DNA from: Deefgea piscis
GTDB taxonomy: Bacteria; Pseudomonadota; Gammaproteobacteria; Burkholderiales; Chitinibacteraceae
Reading direction: 5' to 3'
Assembly: GCF_019665785.1 (NCBI RefSeq)
Contig: NZ_CP081149.1
Span: 620,001-684,000, forward strand
Length of the DNA: 64,000 nucleotides
Part shown: positions 1 to 6,677 of the stretch, piece after piece
Layout of the letters: each line of letters begins with the position of its first letter
Numbering within the stretch: the first letter of the stretch is position 1
The notes under the pieces: model-generated
What the model was told of the DNA's origin: nothing
The model's database searches: none
The model's input: only the letters and a program-made list of their open reading frames with translations
Program-made: the position numbers and the translations under genes

Positions 1-299
1 ATTTGATTGGCAGCGAGTAAAGCTTGATTGCTTTTGAGTGCCGCAACAACGGGTCTTGCTGCTTCGATCATGACTACTTTTTTGGCCCAGCGTGAAGCCG
101 CTTCAAAACCGAGCGCGCCACTGCCGGAAAAAAGATCCAGACAAACCATGCCGGTGCAATCTTGGCCTAACCAGTTAAATAGCGTTTCACGAACCCGATC
201 AGGTGTCGGACGTAACGCCAATGAGTCCGGAAATTTTAAAATTCGGCTTTTATATTGTCCACCAATCACACGAACCTGATTTTTATGCTGTGCTGACAT
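1..299 (-). CDS. rsmD: RsmD, 16S rRNA (guanine-966-N2)-methyltransferase, N-terminal part
   Basis: The minus strand reads MSAQHKNQVRVIGGQYKSR onward, with the RsmD hallmarks RVIGGQ, the LRPTPDRVRETLFNWL stretch and the SAM-binding LDLFSGSGALGFEA loop. The family methylates G966 of 16S rRNA during 30S assembly. About 99 codons are present; the catalytic NPPF motif and C-terminus lie beyond the window edge, so this is partial because of the window and not visibly broken. It is divergent from ftsY with a 67-base gap, and the rsmD-ftsY pairing is a common proteobacterial arrangement. The start is the ATG whose complement is CAT at 297-299. Confidence 0.93.
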   Translation of the reverse strand, partial: MSAQHKNQVRVIGGQYKSRILKFPDSLALRPTPDRVRETLFNWLGQDCTGMVCLDLFSGSGALGFEAASRWAKKVVMIEAARPVVAALKSNQALLAANQ

Positions 300-366
300 T
301 GCCGCTCCGCGTTAAAATCTAAATAATCAACCATTTTCCTCGATTTGTAGGATAGCCGCCAACGTC

Positions 367-1590
367 ATGTTTAGTTTTTTTAAGAAAAAGAAGCCGCCAG
401 AGGCGCAAATTGTCGCAGAAGTTGCGCCAGAAACCCTAGTTACAGTGGTTGAAACTGAGCCGCTCGCTCCAGTCTCTCTACCTGAAACCCCCGCCATCGT
501 TGAGCCGATCGTAAAAATTGAACCGATTGAGCCAGTTGTTACTGCAACTGAGATCAAGCCTGCGCCAGTTGTGCCGATTGAGTCGGCGATTGAACCCTTG
601 ATTACCCAAGAAGCTGAGCCTGTGCCGCATGCTGATGCATTTGTACCGCCAGCCGATTTAGCTCAACCACAAGAACGGCCTAAATTATCTTGGACTGAAC
701 GCTTGAAAATGGGTTTGGCAAAAACTCGCGATAAATTAGGCAAAAGCTTAGCCAGTATTTTTGGTGGTGGCCAAATTGATGACGAGCTTTACGAGGAGCT
801 TGAAACCGTATTGTTGACCGCCGATATGGGCGTTGATGCCACTCAGCATTTATTAAAAGATGTTCGAGAGCGGGTGTCACTACGTGGTTTAAAAGATTCG
901 GGTGAGCTTAAAGATGCGCTGAAACTCAGTCTGACTGATTTGATCAAACCGCTAGAAATCCCTTTGGATGTATCGGGCCACAAGCCATTTATTCTGATGG
1001 TGGCTGGCGTTAACGGTGCAGGTAAAACCACCAGCATCGGCAAGTTAGCTAAATACTTCCAATCGCAAAATTTATCGGTGCTGCTGGCTGCTGGGGATAC
1101 ATTCCGGGCTGCGGCGCGTGAGCAATTGGTGGTTTGGGGCGAACGTAACGGCGTGCAAGTGATTGCGCAAGCGTCGGGTGATGCCGCAGCGGTTGCTTTT
1201 GATGCAGTGAACGCTGCCAAAGCTCGTGGTATCGATGTGGTGATTGTCGACACGGCAGGGCGTTTGCCAACGCAATTGCACCTGATGGAAGAAATCAAAA
1301 AAGTAAAACGCGTGGTGCAAAAAGCCGACCCCACTGGGCCACATGAAGTTTTGCTGGTGCTGGACGCCAATACGGGGCAAAACGCTTTGGCGCAAGTTAA
1401 ATCGTTTGACGACGCTTTGGGCTTAACCGGTTTAGTGCTGACTAAGCTCGACGGTACCGCTAAAGGTGGCGTGATTGCCGCGATTGCTAAAAATCGCCCA
1501 GTACCGCTGCGCTTTATCGGTGTAGGTGAGTCGATTGATGATTTACGCCCATTTGTGGCAAAAGATTATATCGATGCCTTGTTTGAATAA
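367..1590 (+). CDS. ftsY: FtsY, signal recognition particle receptor GTPase
   Basis: FtsY is the membrane-associated SRP receptor; with Ffh it delivers ribosome-nascent chain complexes to the Sec/YidC machinery. The 407-residue protein has a variable acidic, Pro/Glu/Val-rich A domain (about residues 5-110), then the NG domain: G1 GVNGAGKTT near residue 217, DTAGRLPTQ (G3) and TKLDGTAKGG (G4) toward the C-terminus. It starts with a basic MFSFFKKKKP segment, as usual for FtsY. ATG 367 is the only start that gives this N-terminus. It heads the ftsY-ftsE-ftsX order known from many proteobacteria, but a 206-base gap with two hairpins separates it from ftsE, so the two may not be tightly co-transcribed. 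Confidence 0.97.
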   Translation: MFSFFKKKKPPEAQIVAEVAPETLVTVVETEPLAPVSLPETPAIVEPIVKIEPIEPVVTATEIKPAPVVPIESAIEPLITQEAEPVPHADAFVPPADLAQPQERPKLSWTERLKMGLAKTRDKLGKSLASIFGGGQIDDELYEELETVLLTADMGVDATQHLLKDVRERVSLRGLKDSGELKDALKLSLTDLIKPLEIPLDVSGHKPFILMVAGVNGAGKTTSIGKLAKYFQSQNLSVLLAAGDTFRAAAREQLVVWGERNGVQVIAQASGDAAAVAFDAVNAAKARGIDVVIVDTAGRLPTQLHLMEEIKKVKRVVQKADPTGPHEVLLVLDANTGQNALAQVKSFDDALGLTGLVLTKLDGTAKGGVIAAIAKNRPVPLRFIGVGESIDDLRPFVAKDYIDALFE

Positions 1591-1645
1591 GTGGGTATTT
1601 GCGTAGAGGCTTTTTTGAATAAGCCTTATGTGCACATACCCATAC
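1591..1645. repeat. GGGTAT...ATACCC palindrome, copy 1 (ftsY-ftsE gap)
   Basis: Outer arms TGGGTAT (1592-1598) and ATACCCA (1636-1642) enclose an inner stem AGGCTT (1607-1612) / AAGCCT (1621-1626). The arrangement, short outer GGGTAT arms about 40 bases apart around an unrelated inner stem, recurs at 18530-18578, 51358-51406 and 63921-63975. It begins directly after the ftsY stop and may act as an RNA hairpin; no T-run follows. Confidence 0.5.
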
Positions 1646-1706
1646 ACTCTGTGATTTCGTTGATGCAGAGGCCTCGCTTTGATTTCATCCTGGAATGTAT
1701 TCAGAC

Positions 1707-1732
1707 GATTGCTCGTTGTAGAACGAGCAATC
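1707..1732. repeat. Perfect 11-bp inverted repeat between ftsY and ftsE
   Basis: GATTGCTCGTT (1707-1717) and AACGAGCAATC (1722-1732) are perfect complements around a 4-base loop. There is no T-run on either side, so it is not a canonical intrinsic terminator. It could stabilise or process the ftsY transcript ahead of ftsEX. Confidence 0.6.
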
Positions 1733-1796
1733 TTCGGGTAATGAATCAGTGGCCACAAGTCGCTTGGGTGGCTCGTTTTGAGAATGAAGGATTCTA

Positions 1797-2450
1797 ATGA
1801 TTCAATTTCAACAAGTTAGTAAAAGCTATCCCGGTGGCTTTGATGCCATCAAAAATCTAAGTTTTGAAGTGCCCGATGGCGAGCTGGTGTTTTTAGCGGG
1901 ACATTCTGGGGCGGGTAAATCGACTTTACTCAAATTAATGGCGGGGATCGAAAAACCCAGTAGCGGCGCGGTGCTGCTCAATGGGCAAAATTTAGCGCGG
2001 ATGAGTCGTGCTTCTTTGCCGTTTGTGCGCCGGCATATTGGGCTGATTTTTCAAGATCATAAAATTTTATATGATCGCAATGTGTTTGATAACGTGCGCC
2101 TACCGCTGGATATTATTGGCTTCGATCATATGGAGGGTCGCCGTCGTGTATTGGCGGCGCTGGATAAAGTCGGTTTGGCGGGCAAAGAAAAGCTCAATCC
2201 TATTTCGCTATCGGGCGGTGAACAGCAGCGCCTGTGTATTGCGCGAGCAGTGGTGCATCGGCCGTCGATTTTGTTGGCCGACGAGCCAACGGCAAATCTG
2301 GATAGTGATTATGCGCATGATATTTTGGAATTGTTTAAATCCTTCCATCAAGTCGGTGTAACGATTTTGATTTCGGCGCACGATGAATCGTTAATGGCCG
2401 ATTATGGTCGGCGTATTTTGCGTTTAAAACATGGGCAGTTTTGCGCTTAA
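1797..2450 (+). CDS. ftsE: FtsE, cell-division ABC transporter ATPase
   Basis: FtsE is the cytoplasmic ATPase of FtsEX, which does not appear to move a substrate but transmits ATP hydrolysis across the membrane to activate septal murein hydrolases. The 217 residues have Walker A AGHSGAGKST near residue 38, Q-loop FQDHKILYDRNVFDNV, signature LSGGEQQR and Walker B ILLADEPTANLD. Length and the MIQFQQVSKSYPGG start match the family. The ATG follows the purine-rich GAATGAAGG. ftsX begins 29 bases after its stop, as expected for co-transcription. Confidence 0.97.
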   Translation: MIQFQQVSKSYPGGFDAIKNLSFEVPDGELVFLAGHSGAGKSTLLKLMAGIEKPSSGAVLLNGQNLARMSRASLPFVRRHIGLIFQDHKILYDRNVFDNVRLPLDIIGFDHMEGRRRVLAALDKVGLAGKEKLNPISLSGGEQQRLCIARAVVHRPSILLADEPTANLDSDYAHDILELFKSFHQVGVTILISAHDESLMADYGRRILRLKHGQFCA

Positions 2451-2479
2451 ACACAGCAAAGTTGAGCTAAGGAAAAATA

Positions 2480-3382
2480 ATGAAAAATTGGTTTCGCCTG
2501 CATCTATTGGCACTAACACGCACGATTGGTAGCTTGTTTCGCCACCCGCTAGGTAGCCTGCTGAATTTATTGGTGATTGGGATTACAACCGCACTGCCAC
2601 TGGCGCTTTGGACTTTGATTATGAGCGTTTCGCAAATTAGCGATCAAGTGTCTGTTGAACCGCAAATTTCTATTTTTTTGCGGCACAGTGCCACGGTTGA
2701 AGACGTGAAGGGCTTGCAAGCGACATTAAAAGCCGATGCGCGTTGGGCTAAAGTTGAGTTTATTCCGAAAGCCAATGCATTGGCGGCCTTGCAAACGAGC
2801 CTAGGCACAACGGATTTAACCGCTGGATTAGCCGACAACCCATTGCCAGACGCTTTTGTTTTGCAAGCAAAAGAAAATGATCCGGCAGGTTTAGAAGCCT
2901 TAAAGAAAGAACTTTCGTCGATTGTGATCGTCGAAGAAGTGCAGTTAGACTCTGATTGGGCCAAACGTTTGGCACGGATTACCGATTTAGGACGAGCTAT
3001 TTTTGAAGTTCTGGCATGCTTGTTGGCGCTGGCCTTGGTGCTGATCACGGGCAATGCCATCCGGATGCAAATCCTAACGCGCCGTGATGAAATTGAAGTC
3101 GCCAAACTGATTGGTGCAACTGATTCATTTATTCGCCGCCCCTTTATGCATGCGGCCTTGGTACAAGGGCTGCTCGGTGGTGGGGTTGCCGTATTGATTG
3201 TGTGGGGCTTGGTGGCGTATGTAAATCCAACCGTGATCGAATTGGCGAGCGCTTATGGTCAATCGTTAAGTTTGTTGGCGCCAGACCTTCTAACCACGGT
3301 GGTGGTTTGTCTAGCAAGCGCATTTTTGTGTTTGATAGGGGCTAGTTTGGCGGTGTCGCGATATTTATATCAATTTCGTTAA
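2480..3382 (+). CDS. ftsX: FtsX, cell-division permease-like protein
   Basis: FtsX is the membrane partner of FtsE and regulates amidase activation through its periplasmic loop. In 300 residues I see four hydrophobic segments (about 22-45, 172-196, 218-243 and 267-291), a large extracytoplasmic loop after the first, and the FtsX fold after the second (RRDEIEVAKLIGAT). This is the four-helix FtsX layout. AAGGAAAAATA precedes ATG 2480 and gives a plausible ribosome binding site. A small hairpin, TAAGCA/TGCTTA at 3390-3404, follows the stop but lacks a T-run. Confidence 0.96.
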   Translation: MKNWFRLHLLALTRTIGSLFRHPLGSLLNLLVIGITTALPLALWTLIMSVSQISDQVSVEPQISIFLRHSATVEDVKGLQATLKADARWAKVEFIPKANALAALQTSLGTTDLTAGLADNPLPDAFVLQAKENDPAGLEALKKELSSIVIVEEVQLDSDWAKRLARITDLGRAIFEVLACLLALALVLITGNAIRMQILTRRDEIEVAKLIGATDSFIRRPFMHAALVQGLLGGGVAVLIVWGLVAYVNPTVIELASAYGQSLSLLAPDLLTTVVVCLASAFLCLIGASLAVSRYLYQFR

Positions 3383-3485
3383 ATGCCGCTAAGCAGATTG
3401 CTTAAGACTATGACTTGAATAGTAATAATTACCGTGCACAATGCGATCTGCATGTGATTGAATATAAATCCTGATTTGAAGCAAA

Positions 3486-3512
3486 TTAGCACTCTGCGTG
3501 TTTGAGTGCTAA
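3486..3512 (+). promoter_or_regulatory. CIRCE element (HrcA operator) upstream of rpoH
   Basis: TTAGCACTC (3486-3494), nine bases, GAGTGCTAA (3504-3512): a perfect match to the CIRCE consensus TTAGCACTC-N9-GAGTGCTAA bound by the heat-shock repressor HrcA. A putative core promoter is embedded in it (TTAGCA at 3486 and TAATAT at 3510, 18-base spacer), so HrcA binding would occlude RNA polymerase. It lies 49 bases before the chosen rpoH start. The site is read directly; the repression is inferred from the family. Confidence 0.93.
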
Positions 3513-3560
3513 TATTTTATGCTACAGTCAGCTTTGTTGTTACGACAGGAGATTCAAGCG

Positions 3561-4418
3561 ATGGGCAATGCGATGACACTTTCAACATTATCGATTGGCG
3601 ATAGTATTGAACGTTATATTCAGCGCGTTAATGCGGTACCTATGCTGTCACCTCAAGAAGAGCACGATTTGGCGACACGCCACCAAGAAAGTGGTGATGT
3701 GGAGGCTGCGCGTCAGCTTGTGATGTCCCACTTGCGCGTCGTCGTTTCGATCGCGCGAGGTTATAGTGGCTATGGTTTACCACAAGCTGATTTGATTCAA
3801 GAAGGTAATATTGGTTTAATGAAAGCGGTGAAACGCTTTGAAGCCACACGTGGTGTGCGCTTGTATTCGTTTGCAGTGCATTGGATTAAAGCTGAAATCC
3901 ATGAGTATATTTTACGCAATTGGCGCTTAGTGCGGATTGCGACGACTAAAGCGCAGCGTAAATTGTTTTTTAATCTGCGCTCAATGAAAACTAGCTTTGC
4001 GGCGTTAACGCATAAGCAAGCGCAAGAAATCGCGGATGATTTAGGCGTTAAGCCCGAAGAAGTCCTTGAGATGGAAACGCGCATGACCGGTCAAGATATT
4101 GCACTGGTGGCTGATGATAGTGATGATGATGGCTATGCGCCGATTGATTGGTTGGCTGACAGCCATAATGAGCCGACTGCCGCGATGGGCAGAATTGCGA
4201 CCGATCATTTGCAATCAAGTGGGATTTCAGAGGCTTTGGATGGTTTAGATGAGCGTAGTCGCCGCATTATTGAGGCACGCTGGTTGACCGATGAGGGTGA
4301 ATCATTGACTTTGCATGATTTAGCCGCAGAGTTTAAAGTTTCGGCCGAGCGAATTCGGCAGATCGAGACTAAAGCGTTGCAAAAAATGAAGCAAGCTTTG
4401 TTGCCAGCAACGGTTTAA
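3561..4418 (+). CDS. rpoH: RpoH, heat-shock sigma factor (sigma-32)
   Basis: RpoH directs RNA polymerase to heat-shock promoters. The protein has sigma region 2 (DLIQEGNIGLMKAVKRFE, then the region 2.4 helix), the RpoH-specific box QRKLFFNLRS and region 4 with LHDLAAEFKVSAERIRQIE. I chose ATG 3561 (285 residues, the family's usual length) because AGGAG lies 10 bases upstream; an in-frame ATG at 3519 would add 14 residues but sits against the promoter with no ribosome binding site. Control: a perfect CIRCE upstream suggests HrcA repression of the sigma factor itself. The gene stands alone, closed by a terminator at 4439-4461. Confidence 0.96.
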   Translation: MGNAMTLSTLSIGDSIERYIQRVNAVPMLSPQEEHDLATRHQESGDVEAARQLVMSHLRVVVSIARGYSGYGLPQADLIQEGNIGLMKAVKRFEATRGVRLYSFAVHWIKAEIHEYILRNWRLVRIATTKAQRKLFFNLRSMKTSFAALTHKQAQEIADDLGVKPEEVLEMETRMTGQDIALVADDSDDDGYAPIDWLADSHNEPTAAMGRIATDHLQSSGISEALDGLDERSRRIIEARWLTDEGESLTLHDLAAEFKVSAERIRQIETKALQKMKQALLPATV

Positions 4419-4438
4419 ATCAAACCAGCATAAAAAAT

Positions 4439-4461
4439 GAGCGCCTAGGGCGCTCTTTTTT
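4439..4461 (+). terminator. Intrinsic terminator of rpoH
   Basis: GAGCGCC (4439-4445), loop TAG, GGCGCTC (4449-4455), then six T (4456-4461). It is 20 bases after the rpoH stop and ends before the convergent small gene at 4492. Confidence 0.93.
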
Positions 4462-4491
4462 ATTGCTGCTAGCTATGTTTTGTATTACACC

Positions 4492-4662
4492 TTATGCGCG
4501 AAAAAAATGCCAAGTGATGGCAATTATGCTGGCCACAATCAGGGTTGCAGCGCTAATTTTACTGATTCGATGCAATTCTTTGCGCTGTGCAGGATGAATG
4601 GCACGCCATGCAAAGTGGGCCATGATCAAAATTAAGCACAGATAAAAGAGCTTGCTGCTCAT
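4492..4662 (-). CDS. Small two-helix membrane protein, 56 residues, unrecognised
   Basis: I do not recognise this protein. The minus strand encodes 56 residues starting MSSKLFYLCLILIMAHFAWR. Two hydrophobic stretches (about 4-19 and 37-52) flank a short polar, basic turn (HPAQRKELHRISK), the pattern of a small hairpin inner-membrane protein with the loop in the cytoplasm. No strong Shine-Dalgarno sequence precedes the ATG. It is convergent with rpoH and divergent from mraZ. Coding is supported by the clean double-helix hydropathy pattern and the otherwise gene-free gap; conservation cannot be tested here. Confidence 0.55.
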   Translation of the reverse strand: MSSKLFYLCLILIMAHFAWRAIHPAQRKELHRISKISAATLIVASIIAITWHFFRA

Positions 4663-4828
4663 GATTGAGAGTACACGGGATGTCCGGTGGTCGGGATGTT
4701 GCGATTGAGTTTTGTCTTATATTCTTACAAAACTTAATGTATCACTTTAGATTTCGATTGTTTCATGCTTATTTTTAAGACTTTTATGAATTAAAAACAT
4801 TTTTAACTAAGTTATTGTATCAAAAGAT

Positions 4829-4861
4829 AAAAAAACTGGCGCAACTTGTGTCAGTTTTTTT
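4829..4861 (+). terminator. Orphan intrinsic terminator upstream of mraZ
   Basis: AAAAAAACTGGCGCA (4829-4843) pairs with TGTGTCAGTTTTTTT (4847-4861) through a 15-bp stem with two G-U pairs and a 3-base loop, followed by more T. The wobble pairs favour the plus-strand transcript. No plus-strand gene precedes it after the rpoH terminator, so it either ends an unannotated short RNA from about 4680-4830 or shields mraZ from read-through. The 4663-4828 stretch is AT-rich with no ORF I can support. Confidence 0.7.
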
Positions 4862-4871
4862 TTTGCTCTAT

Positions 4872-4907
4872 AGTGGGTTTCAGTGGGGTAAAGTGGGTAA
4901 AAGTGTA
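4872..4907 (+). promoter_or_regulatory. MraZ box: four phased AGTG(GG) repeats
   Basis: AGTGGG occurs at 4872, 4882 and 4892, with a degenerate AGTGTA at 4902, spaced exactly 10 bases apart. MraZ is known to bind GTGGG/TGGGN direct repeats with 10-bp periodicity ahead of its own operon. The array lies about 95 bases before the mraZ start, consistent with autoregulation of the dcw cluster. A promoter probably lies between 4905 and 4970, though I cannot fix one with confidence. Confidence 0.88.
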
Positions 4908-4999
4908 TTTTTATAGTCATTTTTTCGCTAAAATTGCACCGCGCGTAGATTGATCGATTTTTTGATCTCGTTAGCGAACAAACAGGGGCGTCTGCATAC

Positions 5000-5431
5000 A
5001 TGTTGGGTGGTGTGTCATCTCTTTCATTGGACAGTAAAGGGCGCTTAGCGATGCCAGCTAAGTACCGTGCTTTATTGTGCGCTGAAGGGCGACTAGTGAT
5101 CACCATTGACCCAGCTGGCTGTGTGTTGATTTACCCTGAGGCGCAATGGATACCTGTTCGAGATCAGCTCAATACTTTATCTGGCTCAAAAATGTCTGTG
5201 CGTCGTTTAATCGTCGGTCACGCTGAAGAAATCGAAATGGATACAGCGGGCCGTATTTTAATCCCTGCGACTTTAAGGCAACGCGCGCAACTGAATAAGG
5301 CGGTTGCTTTGGTTGGCATGGGAAATAAATTCGAATTGTGGGATGAAGCTAAATGGAATGCCGTAACGGATTCTGTGATGGCGATGGATCCGCATGAATT
5401 AGAAAACAATATGGAAGGAATCGTGCTTTGA
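5000..5431 (+). CDS. mraZ: MraZ, transcriptional regulator of the dcw cluster
   Basis: MraZ is an AbrB-like ring-forming DNA-binding protein that represses its own operon. Its 143 residues contain the two swapped-hairpin repeats, each with a DxxGR core: [15 protein letters not shown] near residue 9 and [15 protein letters not shown] near residue 79. ATG 5000 gives the usual MLGG/MFRG-type N-terminus. The gene opens the division/wall cluster and its stop overlaps the rsmH start by four bases (TTGA). The phased AGTGGG repeats at 4872-4907 are its probable operator. Confidence 0.96.
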   Translation: MLGGVSSLSLDSKGRLAMPAKYRALLCAEGRLVITIDPAGCVLIYPEAQWIPVRDQLNTLSGSKMSVRRLIVGHAEEIEMDTAGRILIPATLRQRAQLNKAVALVGMGNKFELWDEAKWNAVTDSVMAMDPHELENNMEGIVL

Positions 5432-6378
5432 GTGAAGTGGTTGGAACAAACTTCGTGCATTGCACGGTATTGCTCAATGAGGCAGTGGATGCGTTAGCGA
5501 TCCAGCCTGATGGCACTTATGTGGATTGCACGTTTGGCCGTGGTGGTCATTCTCGATTGATTTTGTCCAAATTAGGACCCAATGGTCGCTTAATCGCATT
5601 TGATAAAGATTTATATGCGATTGCCGAAGCAGCAACGATTACAGATCCTCGTTTCACGATTGTGCACGAGGGCTTTGTCACGTTGGCTGAATCTCTTGCC
5701 CGGCTCGGGATCGAAAAAATAGATGGTTTATTGATGGATTTAGGCGTGTCCTCACCACAATTGGATGATGGCGCGCGCGGATTTAGCTTTAGATTTGATG
5801 CGCCCTTGGATATGCGTATGGATACGACCCGAGGGCAAACAGCGGCTGAATGGCTCAATTTGGCCGAAGAAAAAGATATTGCAGAGGTGGTAAAAGATTA
5901 TGGCGAAGAACGGTTTGCTAGGCAGGTTGCAGCAGCGATTGTTACGCGTAGGGCAAGCAAACCTTTTGCTACAACAGGAGAACTTTCCGAGGTCGTGGCA
6001 ACGGCTGTCCGCACCCGTGAGCCGGGCCAGAACCCGGCGACGCGTACCTTCCAAGCTATACGGATTTACATCAATCGTGAGCTTGAGGAATTGTCGCTAG
6101 CACTACCCCAAGCATTGCGCTTGCTAAAAACCGGTGGGCGATTATCCGTGATTGCATTTCACTCGCTGGAAGATCGCATCGTAAAACGGTTTATTCAAGA
6201 CGCGGCTAAGGGGGATCATCTGCCTTCGCGTCTGCCGGTGCGAGCCAGTGAAATTGCCGCTGCGCCATTGCAGATCCTCGGTAAGCCAATCCGAGCATCA
6301 GAAATCGAAATTAAAGCCAACCCTCGTGCGCGCAGTGCGATTTTGCGGGTTGCAGCACGTACAGCGGGGCCTTTGTGA
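5428..6378 (+). CDS. rsmH: RsmH (MraW), 16S rRNA (cytosine-1402-N4)-methyltransferase
   Basis: RsmH makes m4C1402 of 16S rRNA. The 316 residues carry [15 protein letters not shown] at the N-terminus, the SAM-binding [23 protein letters not shown], the [15 protein letters not shown] loop and RVNREL-like [10 protein letters not shown], all typical. The start is TTG 5428, which overlaps the mraZ stop and has GGAAGGA 9 bases upstream; no ATG would preserve the conserved N-terminus. Non-ATG starts at rsmH (TTG) and ftsL (GTG) suggest throttled, coupled translation. Confidence 0.95.
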   Translation: MSEVVGTNFVHCTVLLNEAVDALAIQPDGTYVDCTFGRGGHSRLILSKLGPNGRLIAFDKDLYAIAEAATITDPRFTIVHEGFVTLAESLARLGIEKIDGLLMDLGVSSPQLDDGARGFSFRFDAPLDMRMDTTRGQTAAEWLNLAEEKDIAEVVKDYGEERFARQVAAAIVTRRASKPFATTGELSEVVATAVRTREPGQNPATRTFQAIRIYINRELEELSLALPQALRLLKTGGRLSVIAFHSLEDRIVKRFIQDAAKGDHLPSRLPVRASEIAAAPLQILGKPIRASEIEIKANPRARSAILRVAARTAGPL

Positions 6379-6677
6379 CGCGTTTAAATATGTTTTTGTT
6401 GGCGGTTTTAGTGATTTGCGCTTTAGCGGTGATCACCAGTCGGCATAAGTCGCGAAAACTATTTATTGAATTGCAAAAAGAAGACGTACTGACTCGTAAG
6501 CTCGACGTTGAGTGGGGACAGTTACAACTAGAGCAAAGCACTTGGGCGATGCACTCTCGCATCGAACAAGAGGCTGGACACACTTTGGAAATGCAAGTGG
6601 CACCATCGAATCGCACTCAGGTCATTTTGGAGCACGGTGAACTCGTGAAGCAACCTGAGGTTAAAGATCTGCAATGA
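6375..6677 (+). CDS. ftsL: FtsL, divisome bitopic membrane protein
   Basis: FtsL forms the FtsQLB complex that licenses FtsWI for septal synthesis. The 100-residue protein has a short cytoplasmic tail, one transmembrane helix (about residues 6-22, [17 protein letters not shown]) and a periplasmic heptad-rich coiled coil (about 28-75). FtsL is poorly conserved, so identity rests on size, topology and position between rsmH and ftsI. GTG 6375 overlaps the rsmH stop (GTGA) and the gene's own stop overlaps the ftsI start (ATGA). Confidence 0.9.
   Translation: MTRLNMFLLAVLVICALAVITSRHKSRKLFIELQKEDVLTRKLDVEWGQLQLEQSTWAMHSRIEQEAGHTLEMQVAPSNRTQVILEHGELVKQPEVKDLQ

Noticed and set aside
843..1370. 175-codon minus-strand frame inside ftsY
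   Set aside because: It is antisense to the conserved GTPase domain and Ser/Ala-rich, as expected for a shadow frame.
1591..1797. 68-codon plus-strand frame between ftsY and ftsE
   Set aside because: It starts with GTG directly after the ftsY stop without a ribosome binding site, runs through two hairpins and has no protein-like pattern.
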